Source: Gemmatimonadales bacterium UBA2982
GTDB lineage: Bacteria; Gemmatimonadota; Gemmatimonadetes; Longimicrobiales; Gaopeijiaceae
NCBI GenBank assembly: GCA_002347035.1
Contig: DEAM01000005.1
Location: 62,001-126,000, forward strand
DNA length: 64,000 bases
Reading direction: 5' to 3'
The notes below the pieces were generated by a model. That model was not told the DNA's origin. It did no database searches and worked only from the letters and a program-made list of their open reading frames with translations. The position numbers and the translations under genes were made by a program. Shown here one piece after another: positions 43,958-53,063 of the stretch (the stretch's first letter is position 1; the number at the start of each line of letters is the position of its first letter).

Positions 43958-45061
43958 TTAAGCCCTTAAAACTGAAACCGTGTCCAGGACCTTATTTGCA
44001 ATGCCGTCCAATGCCTCTGCCGCACTTGAATTAGGAGCAGACACCACCGTAGGCGCGCCGCTGTCTCCTGCTTGAGCTACTGCGGGATCCAGTGGAATCC
44101 GGCCAAGGAAGGCCAATTCCATCTCTGTGGCTAGAGCCTCTCCACCGCCTGACCCGAATACGTTGACAACTTCATTGCAGTGGGGGCAGGCTAGACCGCT
44201 CATATTCTCCACGATGCCTAGTACTCGGGTGTTCACACGCTCGAACATCTTTACCCCGCGACGAACATCTCCAGTGGAAACGTCCTGTGGAGTTGTCACC
44301 ATTACAGCTCCATCTAGGTCAATCGTCTGAACAAGCGATAACTGAGCATCGCCGGTTCCTGGAGGCATATCGACCACCAACAAGTCTAATTGGCCCCAGT
44401 CCACCTGCTGAAGAAACTGCTTGAGCACTCCTGAGATAAGCGGGCCCCGCATGATAGCAGGCTGCTCCTTATCGAGAAGAAAGCCAAGACTCATTAGGCG
44501 AACACCATGAGCTTCTAGAGGCTCTATCAACTCGTTTCCCTTCTCGCCACTGACGTTTGGGCGCTTTTCAACCCCAAACATGAGTGGAATATTCGGCCCG
44601 TATATATCGGCATCAAGTAGACCCACGCGCTGTCCTGTTCCGGCGACAGCAGCGGCCAAGTTAGCCGCCACCATAGACTTGCCCACCCCCCCCTTCCCAG
44701 AGCTAACTGCTACGACATGACGGACGTCTGGCAGAACCCCAGGCTTGGGTGTAGGAGCTGGCACCGACCCAGGCTTCAAGCCACCCTGTCGCCCACCACC
44801 ACCTGCGGGTGCCATTTGAGGTAAATCTACCTTTAGCTTCACCTCGGTGATCCCGTCGAGAACTTCGACTGTGGTCCGTACTTGTTTAACTAGGTCGGTT
44901 GGGTCGTCAGGACGAAGGAGAAATTGAAAGCGCGCAACACCATTCTCATCGACTTCCAGATTTTGTACGTGGCCTCCGGCAATCAAATCCTTCCCAGACC
45001 CAGGATGGGAAATACTGGCCAAGGCAGCCATCACCGAGCGGCGTAGCTCGTCAGTGTTCAT
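43958..45061 (-). CDS. mrp: Iron-sulfur cluster carrier protein, Mrp/ApbC (NBP35) family
   Basis: P-loop ATPase that carries Fe-S clusters to targets. The 367 residues have an N-terminal MIP18-like domain (about 1-85), a Gly/Pro linker, then the deviant Walker A VSSGKGGVGKS, LDADIYGPNIPLMFG, VVDMPPGTGDAQLS and the cluster-binding CPHC after VENMSGLA. Convergent with the MDR gene, only 6 nt between stops. The 205 nt upstream of its ATG, shared with the next operon's end, show no clear promoter. Confidence 0.95.
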   Translation of the reverse strand: MNTDELRRSVMAALASISHPGSGKDLIAGGHVQNLEVDENGVARFQFLLRPDDPTDLVKQVRTTVEVLDGITEVKLKVDLPQMAPAGGGGRQGGLKPGSVPAPTPKPGVLPDVRHVVAVSSGKGGVGKSMVAANLAAAVAGTGQRVGLLDADIYGPNIPLMFGVEKRPNVSGEKGNELIEPLEAHGVRLMSLGFLLDKEQPAIMRGPLISGVLKQFLQQVDWGQLDLLVVDMPPGTGDAQLSLVQTIDLDGAVMVTTPQDVSTGDVRRGVKMFERVNTRVLGIVENMSGLACPHCNEVVNVFGSGGGEALATEMELAFLGRIPLDPAVAQAGDSGAPTVVSAPNSSAAEALDGIANKVLDTVSVLRA

Positions 45062-45266
45062 GAGACATATAGAAAAGGGATCAGTTTCTTAGAGGATTCC
45101 TGCGATCGCACCAGCATGCAATGAACCTATACGAGGCCATCTACCCGTCTAGTGATGTAGCGGTCCAAACATTCGAGGTCGCGATCTTACCTTAGTGACT
45201 CTGCTCTTCGATATAGCTCTCCGCATCGCGACGAACTGAAGTATACTCTAACCAGGCAACATTTAG

Positions 45267-46439
45267 TTAATCCACAACTTCTAGAGCCTGCTCTATGTCG
45301 GCGATGAGGTCCTGGGAATTTTCGATTCCGACGCTAATCCGCACAAAACCGTCTGGAATACCCTGCGCTTCCCGTTCCTCCTGGGTGAGTCCCGCATGGG
45401 ATGTATGTCTTGGCTGTGATACCAGTGTCTCCACTCCTCCAAGACTGGGTGCAGCAACAGCTATTTTGAGAGCACTCAAAAATTGGTCAGCCGCCGCCCC
45501 TCCCCCCTTGAGGACGATAGATACGACACCTCCAAAACCAGTCATCAACTCAGCAGCTACCTTGTGGTCAGGGTGTGAGGGCAACCCAGGGTAAATCACC
45601 CGCCCGATAGCGGAGTGACCGCTAAGACGCTCCGAAACCTCAAGCGCATTCTGGTTGTGCACCTGAATGCGTGCCTCGAGCGTGCGCAGTCCTCGATCTA
45701 AGAGCCAAGCGGTATGAGGATCGAGGGCCGGCCCATACAAATGCGACATGGCAATCACCTCAGAGACCAAGGCTTGTGGGCCTGCAACAACCCCAGCAAT
45801 AAGGTCAGAGTGGCCTCCCAGGTACTTGGTGGCACTATGAATTATCATATCGATCCCCAACGACGCTGCCCTGAGGTTCACTGGCGAAGCAAAGGTTGCA
45901 TCGCACAGAACCTTGATACCGCGCTCTCGAGCCAACGCCACTAAGGGACGCGGGTCAAGCACCCTCAACGTCGGGTTGTCCGGCATCTCGATGAATATGA
46001 CCCGTGTCTCAGGACGAACTGCTTCTTCCCACCCACCTTCATCTGGGTCTACAAATGTTGTGTCCACACCGCGCCTAGGTAGCTCTAGAGTCAGCAACTT
46101 TTGGGTTGCACCATAAAGCCGTGAAGAGGCTACGACGTGATCCCCAACACCGGTCAGGGCCAAGAGAGCCATTGCTGTGGCAGCCATGCCGCTCGCTAAT
46201 GCGCCAGCTGCTTCTGTTCCCTCAAGTGCTGCTACCTTGCGACCGACCTCAACCTGATTTGGGTTATTGCCGAACCGGCTGTAGATCAACTCGCCGTCCG
46301 CAGGGCTAGCCCAGTGAAAAGTTGCGCTCTGCATGATCGGTGGGACGATTGGACTTCCCGGAGGCGAATCTGTTTCCTCTCCGTGAATACCCAAGGTGGC
46401 AGGGCCTAAGTTGCTCGCTGATAATCGTTCGTTAGACAT
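45267..46439 (-). CDS. Trans-sulfuration family PLP enzyme (cystathionine gamma-synthase/lyase or methionine gamma-lyase type)
   Basis: A 390-residue gamma-family PLP enzyme. It shows YSRFGNNPNQVEVGRKVAALE, ASGMAATAMALL, the PLP Asp in LCDATFASPVNL, Schiff-base Lys in HSATKYLGGHSDLI, and PSLGGVETLVSQPRHTSHA near the C-terminus. Cystathionine gamma-synthase, gamma-lyase and methionine gamma-lyase cannot be separated by eye. It begins 15 nt after the DUF4325 gene at the end of the kinase/STAS operon, so it may simply share that transcript. Confidence 0.87.
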   Translation of the reverse strand: MSNERLSASNLGPATLGIHGEETDSPPGSPIVPPIMQSATFHWASPADGELIYSRFGNNPNQVEVGRKVAALEGTEAAGALASGMAATAMALLALTGVGDHVVASSRLYGATQKLLTLELPRRGVDTTFVDPDEGGWEEAVRPETRVIFIEMPDNPTLRVLDPRPLVALARERGIKVLCDATFASPVNLRAASLGIDMIIHSATKYLGGHSDLIAGVVAGPQALVSEVIAMSHLYGPALDPHTAWLLDRGLRTLEARIQVHNQNALEVSERLSGHSAIGRVIYPGLPSHPDHKVAAELMTGFGGVVSIVLKGGGAAADQFLSALKIAVAAPSLGGVETLVSQPRHTSHAGLTQEEREAQGIPDGFVRISVGIENSQDLIADIEQALEVVD

Positions 46440-46454
46440 GGGAAATCCCGGCGC

Positions 46455-47051
46455 CTAGAAGAATTGTGCAACGAGGCCGCTCAGAGCATGGATACCGCCC
46501 GAACTGGGGCTACGGAATGCCAAGCGCCGATCGATTAGCGAAGAAACTGCTGCCTGATCCCGTTCTTCGAAAACTGTTCCGATCTGTCCCATTGTAACCA
46601 GTCCTGCATCTTCAAGTGCCATCCAGGCGCGACCCTCAGCTGCGGATCTCTGGCCTAACAGGCTGTATTTATTGGGCTCCGTCTCTGCTACAGCAGCGAG
46701 TCCCCGACGCTCCAGGACTGTCTGAACCTGACCTCGGTGCCGCTCGTGCACACCACGGAAAACAAAAAATTCCTCGCGCGACTCACCTTGTATTGAGTCC
46801 TCTAGTAGTTTTGCCACAACCTCATCCGCACACGAAAAATCCAGGATAACTACTTCTGATAGGTCAATCAGAGAAATCGCCACCCGCCTCCTAAAGGAGC
46901 GGTTGGAGTTCCCCTGAAGCTGAGTCTTGATTGCCATCCTAACAGCACGGCCAGTGGGTCTCGTAACCAGATGTGAATAAAGAGACGTCCGTGTTCGCTG
47001 CAGAACTTCGCCTACATCGATAGCAATCGGATCCAGCCATACCTCACTCAC
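46455..47051 (-). CDS. DUF4325 (STAS-like) protein
   Basis: A 198-residue soluble protein. The first 90 residues match the STAS-like DUF4325 layout: an N-terminal helix, RPTGRAVRMAIKTQL, then VAISLIDLSEVVILDFSCADEVVAKLL, equivalent to the beta-strand and helix that carry the phospho-acceptor in STAS anti-sigma-factor antagonists. The remainder (about 95-198) is unassigned and contains LLGQRSAAEGRAWMALEDAG, a possible winged-helix-like part. GTG start overlaps the STAS-ATPase stop as GTGA, strongly suggesting they act as partners. Confidence 0.75.
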   Translation of the reverse strand: MSEVWLDPIAIDVGEVLQRTRTSLYSHLVTRPTGRAVRMAIKTQLQGNSNRSFRRRVAISLIDLSEVVILDFSCADEVVAKLLEDSIQGESREEFFVFRGVHERHRGQVQTVLERRGLAAVAETEPNKYSLLGQRSAAEGRAWMALEDAGLVTMGQIGTVFEERDQAAVSSLIDRRLAFRSPSSGGIHALSGLVAQFF

Positions 47052-47935
47052 TTCTCCACCTTCGCTGGAAGAACGATTGCAATCTGAGACCCAGGGAATG
47101 GCTCCATACCATCAACGAGTGGTGGAGAATCATCCCAGGCGGGAACCTGCCCAATACGAGCAGTGCCGCTCCGGATTGTGATCGCCCCATCCCAGCGACG
47201 CACCTGGCGTCGGATCTGTTGGATACCTTGGCCTCGGCCAGAATCGGAAAAGCGGGTCAGACCGTGAAGAAATGCTGCCTCCAAAGCAGTTGCATCGCTC
47301 CAACGATCTCCGTATCGGGACGAATGCTCGTCGCTCAAAGATCTGCGAAAACCGCGACCCAAGTCCATTACAGAAATGACCACTACAAAACGGCCCAGTC
47401 GATGCTTCCAGTTATATGCTTGAGCAGCCACCCAGCCTGGAGCCTCGGCATGTTCGATGATATTCTGGCAAACTTCCGAAAGAATCACTGAGAACTGTAC
47501 CACGGAAGTCACTGAGTATCCAAGTTTAGAGGTTAAGATAACTCCAGCTCGCTGCTGTACCCGATCAACTACGTCATGAACATCCGCGTTCCCCGCGATC
47601 GAAGTGACCTCCAATAGAACGTCTGAATCCCCATTACTGTCCCGACCCCTCTGGCCCTCTATCTCAAATACCTCCTGAGCAGAGTTGAAAAAGCCCATTC
47701 GCGAGAGGTAGCCCCTAACCTCCGTGCTTTCCGGAACTTCTAAGCGAGGTATCGCACCTTGTTTCTGGGCTGTTACAGCTCCTGCCGTAAGCAAGCCCAC
47801 CATGCCACTTGGGTCGATCCACCGAAGACGCCTAGCATCGAAGAGACTTCTCTCCTCCCCGAGCAGCGCTACCTGATCCAATAGGCCATCTATAGTCCGA
47901 TGATCCAGCGTTCCCGGAACTGGTATGACGTTCAC
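47048..47935 (-). CDS. STAS domain-HATPase fusion (anti-sigma-factor-type regulator)
   Basis: A 295-residue protein. Residues about 1-95 form a STAS-like domain (SLFDARRLRWIDPSGMVGLL). Residues about 120-295 form a GHKL ATPase: N-box SEVCQNIIEHA, G1 MDLGRGF, G2 GRGQGIQQIRRQV, ending GSQIAIVLPA. This resembles RsbW/SpoIIAB-like switch kinases but with a fused STAS part. Serine kinase activity is inferred, not shown. GTG start overlaps the PfkB kinase gene as GTGA, and its own stop overlaps the DUF4325 gene. No sigma factor gene is in the window. Confidence 0.8.
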   Translation of the reverse strand: MNVIPVPGTLDHRTIDGLLDQVALLGEERSLFDARRLRWIDPSGMVGLLTAGAVTAQKQGAIPRLEVPESTEVRGYLSRMGFFNSAQEVFEIEGQRGRDSNGDSDVLLEVTSIAGNADVHDVVDRVQQRAGVILTSKLGYSVTSVVQFSVILSEVCQNIIEHAEAPGWVAAQAYNWKHRLGRFVVVISVMDLGRGFRRSLSDEHSSRYGDRWSDATALEAAFLHGLTRFSDSGRGQGIQQIRRQVRRWDGAITIRSGTARIGQVPAWDDSPPLVDGMEPFPGSQIAIVLPAKVEK

Positions 47936-48921
47936 ACCTGCTCCTCGACATGTGAAAGTTGCCCAGTCAAGTGACGATAGAGCCCTCGGGCGCCACGGTG
48001 CTCGACATTCAGTCCGGCATTGTGATTAGCCGTGCACATCGCTTCAGACAGTTGGTCGCCGGCTAACAAACGGGCGAAGACCGTAGCACCCCAAACATCT
48101 CCACACCCTGTCGGGTCACCAACTCGTGGAGCACTATCGAGATCAACTTTTCCACTCAGAGCCCGTTCCGCCACGGTCACCTCCAGATGCTTGTGCCAGG
48201 TAGTCGGGAGAGGATCAAAATCATCGCTCACTACGTATGCAGCGCCTCTCGAACCCAGAGTCACTGTGATCAGTTTCAGTTCAGGACCCAGAGCACCAGC
48301 AGCAAGCTGCCACGGATCTCCCGATGCACCTAGGAGATCAAACTCATTTTCATTCATCTGGACAGCATCAAAGCACCTCAGCCATGTAGACCACGCCTCC
48401 AGCGTCCTTGGGACCCTTTGGCCATAGTGGTTCATACTTAGAAATAACGAGTGCAAATCAGCATAAGTAGGTCTCTTGTAACCGGTCCGAAGAGCTAGGG
48501 CGGTCTCAAGTGTCATCTCAAATCCCGAAATGAAGTTCACGTACAGAGCGTCACAGAGTTCCACTAAGGGAGCGAGTTCCGGCCATGTCCAGGAAGGAAC
48601 ACCTCCCGTAAGCCGCTCTACTCGAAGAGCCTGATCAAGATATCGAAGCTCAACTCGGTTGTTGGGCTCAGGGACAACCACTAGGCCAGTATCACTAAGC
48701 CCTGGAATCTCATTCAAAAAATGTCGCCCGCCCTCAGCCAAATCCTTACCAATTTTTAGGATCGGCATGACGCTCCAACCATCCGGCAACGCTGAACGAA
48801 GTGCAGCTAAAGCGTACCCAATACCACCCCACTCCTCGACAGGTTCTGACCGCCCATCCCGATCAAGTATCCGATCCCATACTAGGGTTCCGATCACACC
48901 GATTGTCCGACCTTCTTTCAT
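47932..48921 (-). CDS. PfkB-family carbohydrate kinase
   Basis: About 329 residues from ATG 48921, which overlaps the ROK stop as ATGA; the longer frame inside the ROK gene is rejected. It carries the ribokinase-like N-terminus IGVIGTLVWDRI, a Gly-Gly near EEWGGIGYALAAL, MNENEFDLL, and the C-terminal catalytic GDPTGCGDVWGAT with Asp as base. The substrate is not recognisable; the lid region is divergent from ribokinase, adenosine kinase and KdgK. Confidence 0.82.
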   Translation of the reverse strand: MKEGRTIGVIGTLVWDRILDRDGRSEPVEEWGGIGYALAALRSALPDGWSVMPILKIGKDLAEGGRHFLNEIPGLSDTGLVVVPEPNNRVELRYLDQALRVERLTGGVPSWTWPELAPLVELCDALYVNFISGFEMTLETALALRTGYKRPTYADLHSLFLSMNHYGQRVPRTLEAWSTWLRCFDAVQMNENEFDLLGASGDPWQLAAGALGPELKLITVTLGSRGAAYVVSDDFDPLPTTWHKHLEVTVAERALSGKVDLDSAPRVGDPTGCGDVWGATVFARLLAGDQLSEAMCTANHNAGLNVEHRGARGLYRHLTGQLSHVEEQV

Positions 48922-49907
48922 TGGTCCATCTCGCACGTGGCAACGAATATGCCAGCCGCCCCTATAACGCCCGCTTTCTGGGTCAGTTCCCCCGGTACAA
49001 TCTGACAAGCGTCAACCGCTGACTTGAAGGCCCTGCGTCGGACCTCAGAGCGGAGAGGCCCAAAAAGGTGGTCTCCTGACCTTGTAACGCCGCCCACTAT
49101 GACCACGATTTCAGGGTTGAACGTATTCACTAGATTGGCGATGCCCGCACCCAAAATCTTGGCGGTTTCGAGCATGACCTCATGCGCGTAGTCGTCGCCC
49201 TGGACCAAAGCATCGTAGACGGTAATAGCTGTGATCTGGTCCAGATCGCCATCCACCAGTTTGACTAGCAAAGACTTGTAACCTGCTTCTAACCCTTCGC
49301 GAGCTCTAGCTGCAATGTTAGGGCCGGATGCGTACGCCTCCAAGCAACCATAATTGCCGCATGCGCAGCGACGTCCAGTAAAATCAATTGTAGTATGACC
49401 GATTTCACCAGCGCTGCCCGAAGCCCCGTGTATAATCCGCCCGTCGACGATTAAGCCAGCACCAATTCCTGTACCTAGGGTAACCCCTGAAAGCACTCCA
49501 GCACCCCGACCAGCGCCCTGCCACCATTCACCATAAGTGGCACAGTTCGCATCATTATCCAGCGTCGCAGGCAGCCCAAGTTGCTCCGAAATATGATCCC
49601 GCATTGGGTAGTTGCTCCAGCCGAGATTCGGTGCTGTTAATACCACCCCAGCCTTAAGGTCAATGGACCCTGGGCAGCCGATACCAATGCCGACAACCTG
49701 TTCCTGAGATGCCCCGGTCCTTTGAAGAGTCTCCGAAATTACAGCGTTTGCCATAGTGCCCACGTCACTCACTACTGCCGCAGGCCCGCGTTGGCCTCTC
49801 GTCGCCGCCGACCTGAGAGCCACCGGCTCCCCACCCTCAGCCGGAATGACGCCTACTACCAGGTTAGTGCCCCCAATATCCACACCAATTACGTATTTCT
49901 CAGTCAT
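48918..49907 (-). CDS. ROK-family sugar kinase, probably glucokinase
   Basis: About 329 residues from ATG 49907 (an in-frame GTG lies three codons upstream). ATP loop VIGVDIGGTNLVVGV, GCPGSIDLKAG, catalytic LDNDANCATYGEWW, the TLGTGIGAGLIVDG phosphate loop, and the ROK zinc motif in which His of GHTTID is followed by CACGNYGCLEAY. These fit bacterial glucokinase (GlcK type), but mannose or other hexose kinases share them. It is the first gene of the four-gene overlapping operon. The 234 nt between it and lepA hold only a short CCAGCT/AGCTGG inverted repeat. Confidence 0.88.
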   Translation of the reverse strand: MTEKYVIGVDIGGTNLVVGVIPAEGGEPVALRSAATRGQRGPAAVVSDVGTMANAVISETLQRTGASQEQVVGIGIGCPGSIDLKAGVVLTAPNLGWSNYPMRDHISEQLGLPATLDNDANCATYGEWWQGAGRGAGVLSGVTLGTGIGAGLIVDGRIIHGASGSAGEIGHTTIDFTGRRCACGNYGCLEAYASGPNIAARAREGLEAGYKSLLVKLVDGDLDQITAITVYDALVQGDDYAHEVMLETAKILGAGIANLVNTFNPEIVVIVGGVTRSGDHLFGPLRSEVRRRAFKSAVDACQIVPGELTQKAGVIGAAGIFVATCEMDQ

Positions 49908-50150
49908 GGGCTCCACACCCTAGACACCTCCCCTTAACCGCTTCCTCTGCATTGTGTGGCACTAATAGTCACCCGCGTTCCTTTTGCCCTAGCCTGAAAG
50001 GTCTTGAACATTGAACAGAATTGAACCGAAAAGAGCAAAGAACTCGATGATCCAGCTTAGCTGGAAGCATCCGGCGGCCCAGTAGTGACGTTGGAAACCG
50101 AACGGAAGCCAAGATAGAGTTTCCTGAAGGTTTAGAGGAGGAGGTTGTCT

Positions 50151-51953
50151 CTAATCATCTCCGAGGTTTAAAACAGCAAGAAAAGCTTCTTGGGGTATTT
50201 CAACGGAACCGACCTGCTTCATCCTACGCTTACCTGCCCGCTGCTTCTCTAGCAGCTTCCGTTTCCGGGTAATATCACCCCCATAACACTTAGCAGTCAC
50301 ATTTTTTCTCAGCGCCTTAACATTGGTTCTCGCGATGACGTCGTTCCCGATTGAAGCTTGTAAGGCGACCGCAAACTGCTGGCGTGGTATGAGCTCCTTC
50401 AGCTTCCGGACAAGGTCTCTACCGTAGAGATAAGCCTTACTTTCATGAATAATCACGCTAAAGGCATCTACAGGGTCCCCATTCACCAGAATATCCAGCT
50501 TTACAAGCTCCTCAGCCCGATAATCCATGAACTCATAGTCGAGGGCGGCATATCCTCGGGTGCTGCCCTTAAGTCGATCATAGAAGTCAAGCACGATTTC
50601 AGATAGCGGCAGCTCAAAGTCCATCTCTACTCGTTCTGGGTCGAGATAATTCATACCACAAAAGACCCCCCGCCGATCGTGGCACAACCGCTGCACATTC
50701 CCAATATACTCTGATGGACAAAGGATCCGCGCCCTGACAATTGGCTCCGCAATGGATTCAATACGGCCCTGTTCCGGCAATGCTGTTGGGCTCTCTAGAA
50801 TCAGTTGGCTACCATCCGTCAATGAGACGTGGTATTCAACGTTCGGCACAGTCGTGATTAAGTCGACTGCAAACTCTCGCTCCAGCCGCTCTTGCACGAT
50901 TTCCATATGGAGCAGTCCAAGGAAACCACACCTGAAGCCGAAACCCAGTGCAACTGAAGTTTCCGGTTCATATTGGAGGCTTGCATCATTGAGGCGGAGC
51001 CGCTCAAGCGCGTCACGAAGGTCCTCGTAATCATCCGTATCAGTAGGGTAAAGCCCAGCGAAAACCATCGGTCGCGCTTCCTGATATCCAGGAAGAAGCG
51101 TCTCGGCACGGTGGCCCACATCCAAGATCGTGTCACCTACCCGCGTATCTGAAACCTCTTTGATCGCGGCAACCACATACCCAACCTCTCCCGGTCCAAG
51201 CTCGTCCTTTCGTATACGGCCCAGACGCATACAACCCACTTCTGTCACTTCATAGTGGGCATCGACGTTCCCAAAAGTGATATTCATGCCCGGCTTCACG
51301 ACACCATCTACCACCCGCACGGAAGGCACGGCACCAAGGTACTTATCGTAGTACGAATCAAAGATGAGAGCTCTTAAGGGGTCCTCCGAACTACCGTCCG
51401 GGGCCGGCACCCGCTCAACTACTGCCTCAAGGATCTCAGTGATCCCGATACCCTCCTTGGCACTAGCAAGAAGTACACTATTTCGCTCTATCCCCAATAG
51501 ATCTGCAACCTCATCACGTCTTCGCTCTGGCTCCGCCCCCGGAAGATCGATCTTATTAACGACTGGGAGAATTTCTAGGTCCGCGTCTAAAGCAAGAAAC
51601 AAATTGGAAAGTGTCTGAGCCTGAACTCCCTGTGTAGCGTCCACCACCAAAATGGCTCCCTCACAGGCGGCGAGTGAACGAGAAACTTCATATGTGAAAT
51701 CCACATGGCCGGGGGTGTCGATAAGATTGAACTCATACTCTTCGCCGCCACTCGAAATATAGGCCATACGAACGGCGTGGAGCTTGATCGTGATACCACG
51801 CTCCCTTTCGAGTTCATTGTCATCTAGGACCTGCGCACGCATCTGACGCTCATCGAGCGTTCTAGTATTCTCGAGAAGCCTATCCGCAAGTGTTGACTTA
51901 CCGTGGTCGATATGCGCCACGATGCAGAAATTGCGAATCTGATCGGTCTGCAT
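50151..51953 (-). CDS. lepA: Elongation factor 4 (LepA)
   Basis: Ribosome-associated GTPase that acts in initiation/assembly or back-translocation. ATG 51953 gives 600 residues starting MQTDQIRNFCIVAHIDHGKS; the 37-codon upstream extension is not family-like. G1 AHIDHGKST, G3 DTPGHVDFTYEV, G4 NKIDLP, then domains 2-4 and the LepA-specific C-terminus with KRMKQVGSVEIPQEAFLAVL. Divergent from the DUF58 gene. Confidence 0.97.
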   Translation of the reverse strand: MQTDQIRNFCIVAHIDHGKSTLADRLLENTRTLDERQMRAQVLDDNELERERGITIKLHAVRMAYISSGGEEYEFNLIDTPGHVDFTYEVSRSLAACEGAILVVDATQGVQAQTLSNLFLALDADLEILPVVNKIDLPGAEPERRRDEVADLLGIERNSVLLASAKEGIGITEILEAVVERVPAPDGSSEDPLRALIFDSYYDKYLGAVPSVRVVDGVVKPGMNITFGNVDAHYEVTEVGCMRLGRIRKDELGPGEVGYVVAAIKEVSDTRVGDTILDVGHRAETLLPGYQEARPMVFAGLYPTDTDDYEDLRDALERLRLNDASLQYEPETSVALGFGFRCGFLGLLHMEIVQERLEREFAVDLITTVPNVEYHVSLTDGSQLILESPTALPEQGRIESIAEPIVRARILCPSEYIGNVQRLCHDRRGVFCGMNYLDPERVEMDFELPLSEIVLDFYDRLKGSTRGYAALDYEFMDYRAEELVKLDILVNGDPVDAFSVIIHESKAYLYGRDLVRKLKELIPRQQFAVALQASIGNDVIARTNVKALRKNVTAKCYGGDITRKRKLLEKQRAGKRRMKQVGSVEIPQEAFLAVLNLGDD

Positions 51954-52129
51954 AGGGAATGTAGGGACGGTCCGGTTAAGTGAAATGCCGTGCTGGAAGT
52001 TAATCGATTGCAGAGGACCCACGAGGCCAGGGAAAGGACACCCAGGTGTAAGATAGGAGAGCACCGAATGTTACAACTGAACCCTAGCCTTCCAGCTACC
52101 TTCCCTGACAGGTAGGTTCCTGCCCTGAT

Positions 52130-53059
52130 ATGAGTAACCCAACAGCAAGCGTCCGACGAGGCGCCAGACCAGACCTACTAGATCCTACTGCCCTCTCACA
52201 GCTAGGGGGGATCGAGTTTATTGCACGCGAAGTAGTCGAGGGGTTTATCATGGGCCTCCATCGGTCCCCACACCGTGGCTTCTCGGCTGAGTTTGCCGAC
52301 CACCGCGCATACCAGGCTGGAGATGATCTCCGCTACATAGACTGGCGCATGTATGGACGTTCTGATCGTTATCACGTAAAGCAGTTTGAGGAGGAGACCA
52401 ACCTACGGGCCTACCTGCTTCTCGACGTCAGTGAGTCGATGGGATGGAGTTCCAATCCCAGCACACTCCCAAATAAGCTCTGGTACGCAAAGCACTTGGC
52501 TGCATCAATTGCGCTGATTTTGCTGAGGCAGGGGGACTCGGTTGGAGTTGCAGCCTTCCATAACCAGATAGTCGAGCGCATGCAGCCAAAAGGTGGACGG
52601 CGACAGTGGCACGAGATCGCTCGACGCATTCGCCCGCTCAATGCTGAGGGGGGCACCTCAGCGGAGGGCGCCCTTCGCGAACTTGCGATGCGCCTCCAAC
52701 GCCGAGGCCTTGTCATCCTTCTCTCTGATCTACTCGTGGACCGAGATGAAACAATCAGGGCGCTCAAATTCCTTCGGCACCACGGTCATGAAGTCCTCGT
52801 GTTTCACATCATAGATCCGGGGGAACGGGAACTTCCCCCCGCATCTGAGGCGAGGTTCTTCGACCCTGAAACGAACGATGAATTGCTCGTCAGTGTTGCA
52901 GATATCCGAGCGGAGTACCGCGAGGCGGTTAATGACGCGTTAGGAGAATGGTACCGTGATCTCCGACCGAATGGTATCGACTATGAGGTCATAGACACGG
53001 ACCGCCCCCTTTCGCTTGCCCTGAGAGCCTATATGAGGAAAAGAGAGCGGCTCGGCTAA
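52130..53059 (+). CDS. DUF58 domain protein (VWA-like, MoxR-associated)
   Basis: A 309-residue cytosolic protein of the DUF58 family. It has HRGFSAEFADHRAYQAGDDL, YIDWRMYGRSDRYHVKQFEE, and a VWA/MIDAS-like DVSESMGW around residues 102-109, then LLSDLLVDRDE. Such proteins usually accompany a MoxR AAA+ ATPase and BatA/BatB proteins; the BatA-like gene follows after 4 nt, but no MoxR gene is in the window upstream, where lepA is divergent. Confidence 0.88.
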   Translation: MSNPTASVRRGARPDLLDPTALSQLGGIEFIAREVVEGFIMGLHRSPHRGFSAEFADHRAYQAGDDLRYIDWRMYGRSDRYHVKQFEEETNLRAYLLLDVSESMGWSSNPSTLPNKLWYAKHLAASIALILLRQGDSVGVAAFHNQIVERMQPKGGRRQWHEIARRIRPLNAEGGTSAEGALRELAMRLQRRGLVILLSDLLVDRDETIRALKFLRHHGHEVLVFHIIDPGERELPPASEARFFDPETNDELLVSVADIRAEYREAVNDALGEWYRDLRPNGIDYEVIDTDRPLSLALRAYMRKRERLG

Positions 53060-53063
53060 TAAA

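Noticed and set aside
47932..49008. Longer PfkB kinase with 29 extra N-terminal residues
   Set aside because: The extension lies inside the ROK gene; ATG 48921 overlaps its stop as ATGA and gives the normal kinase N-terminus.
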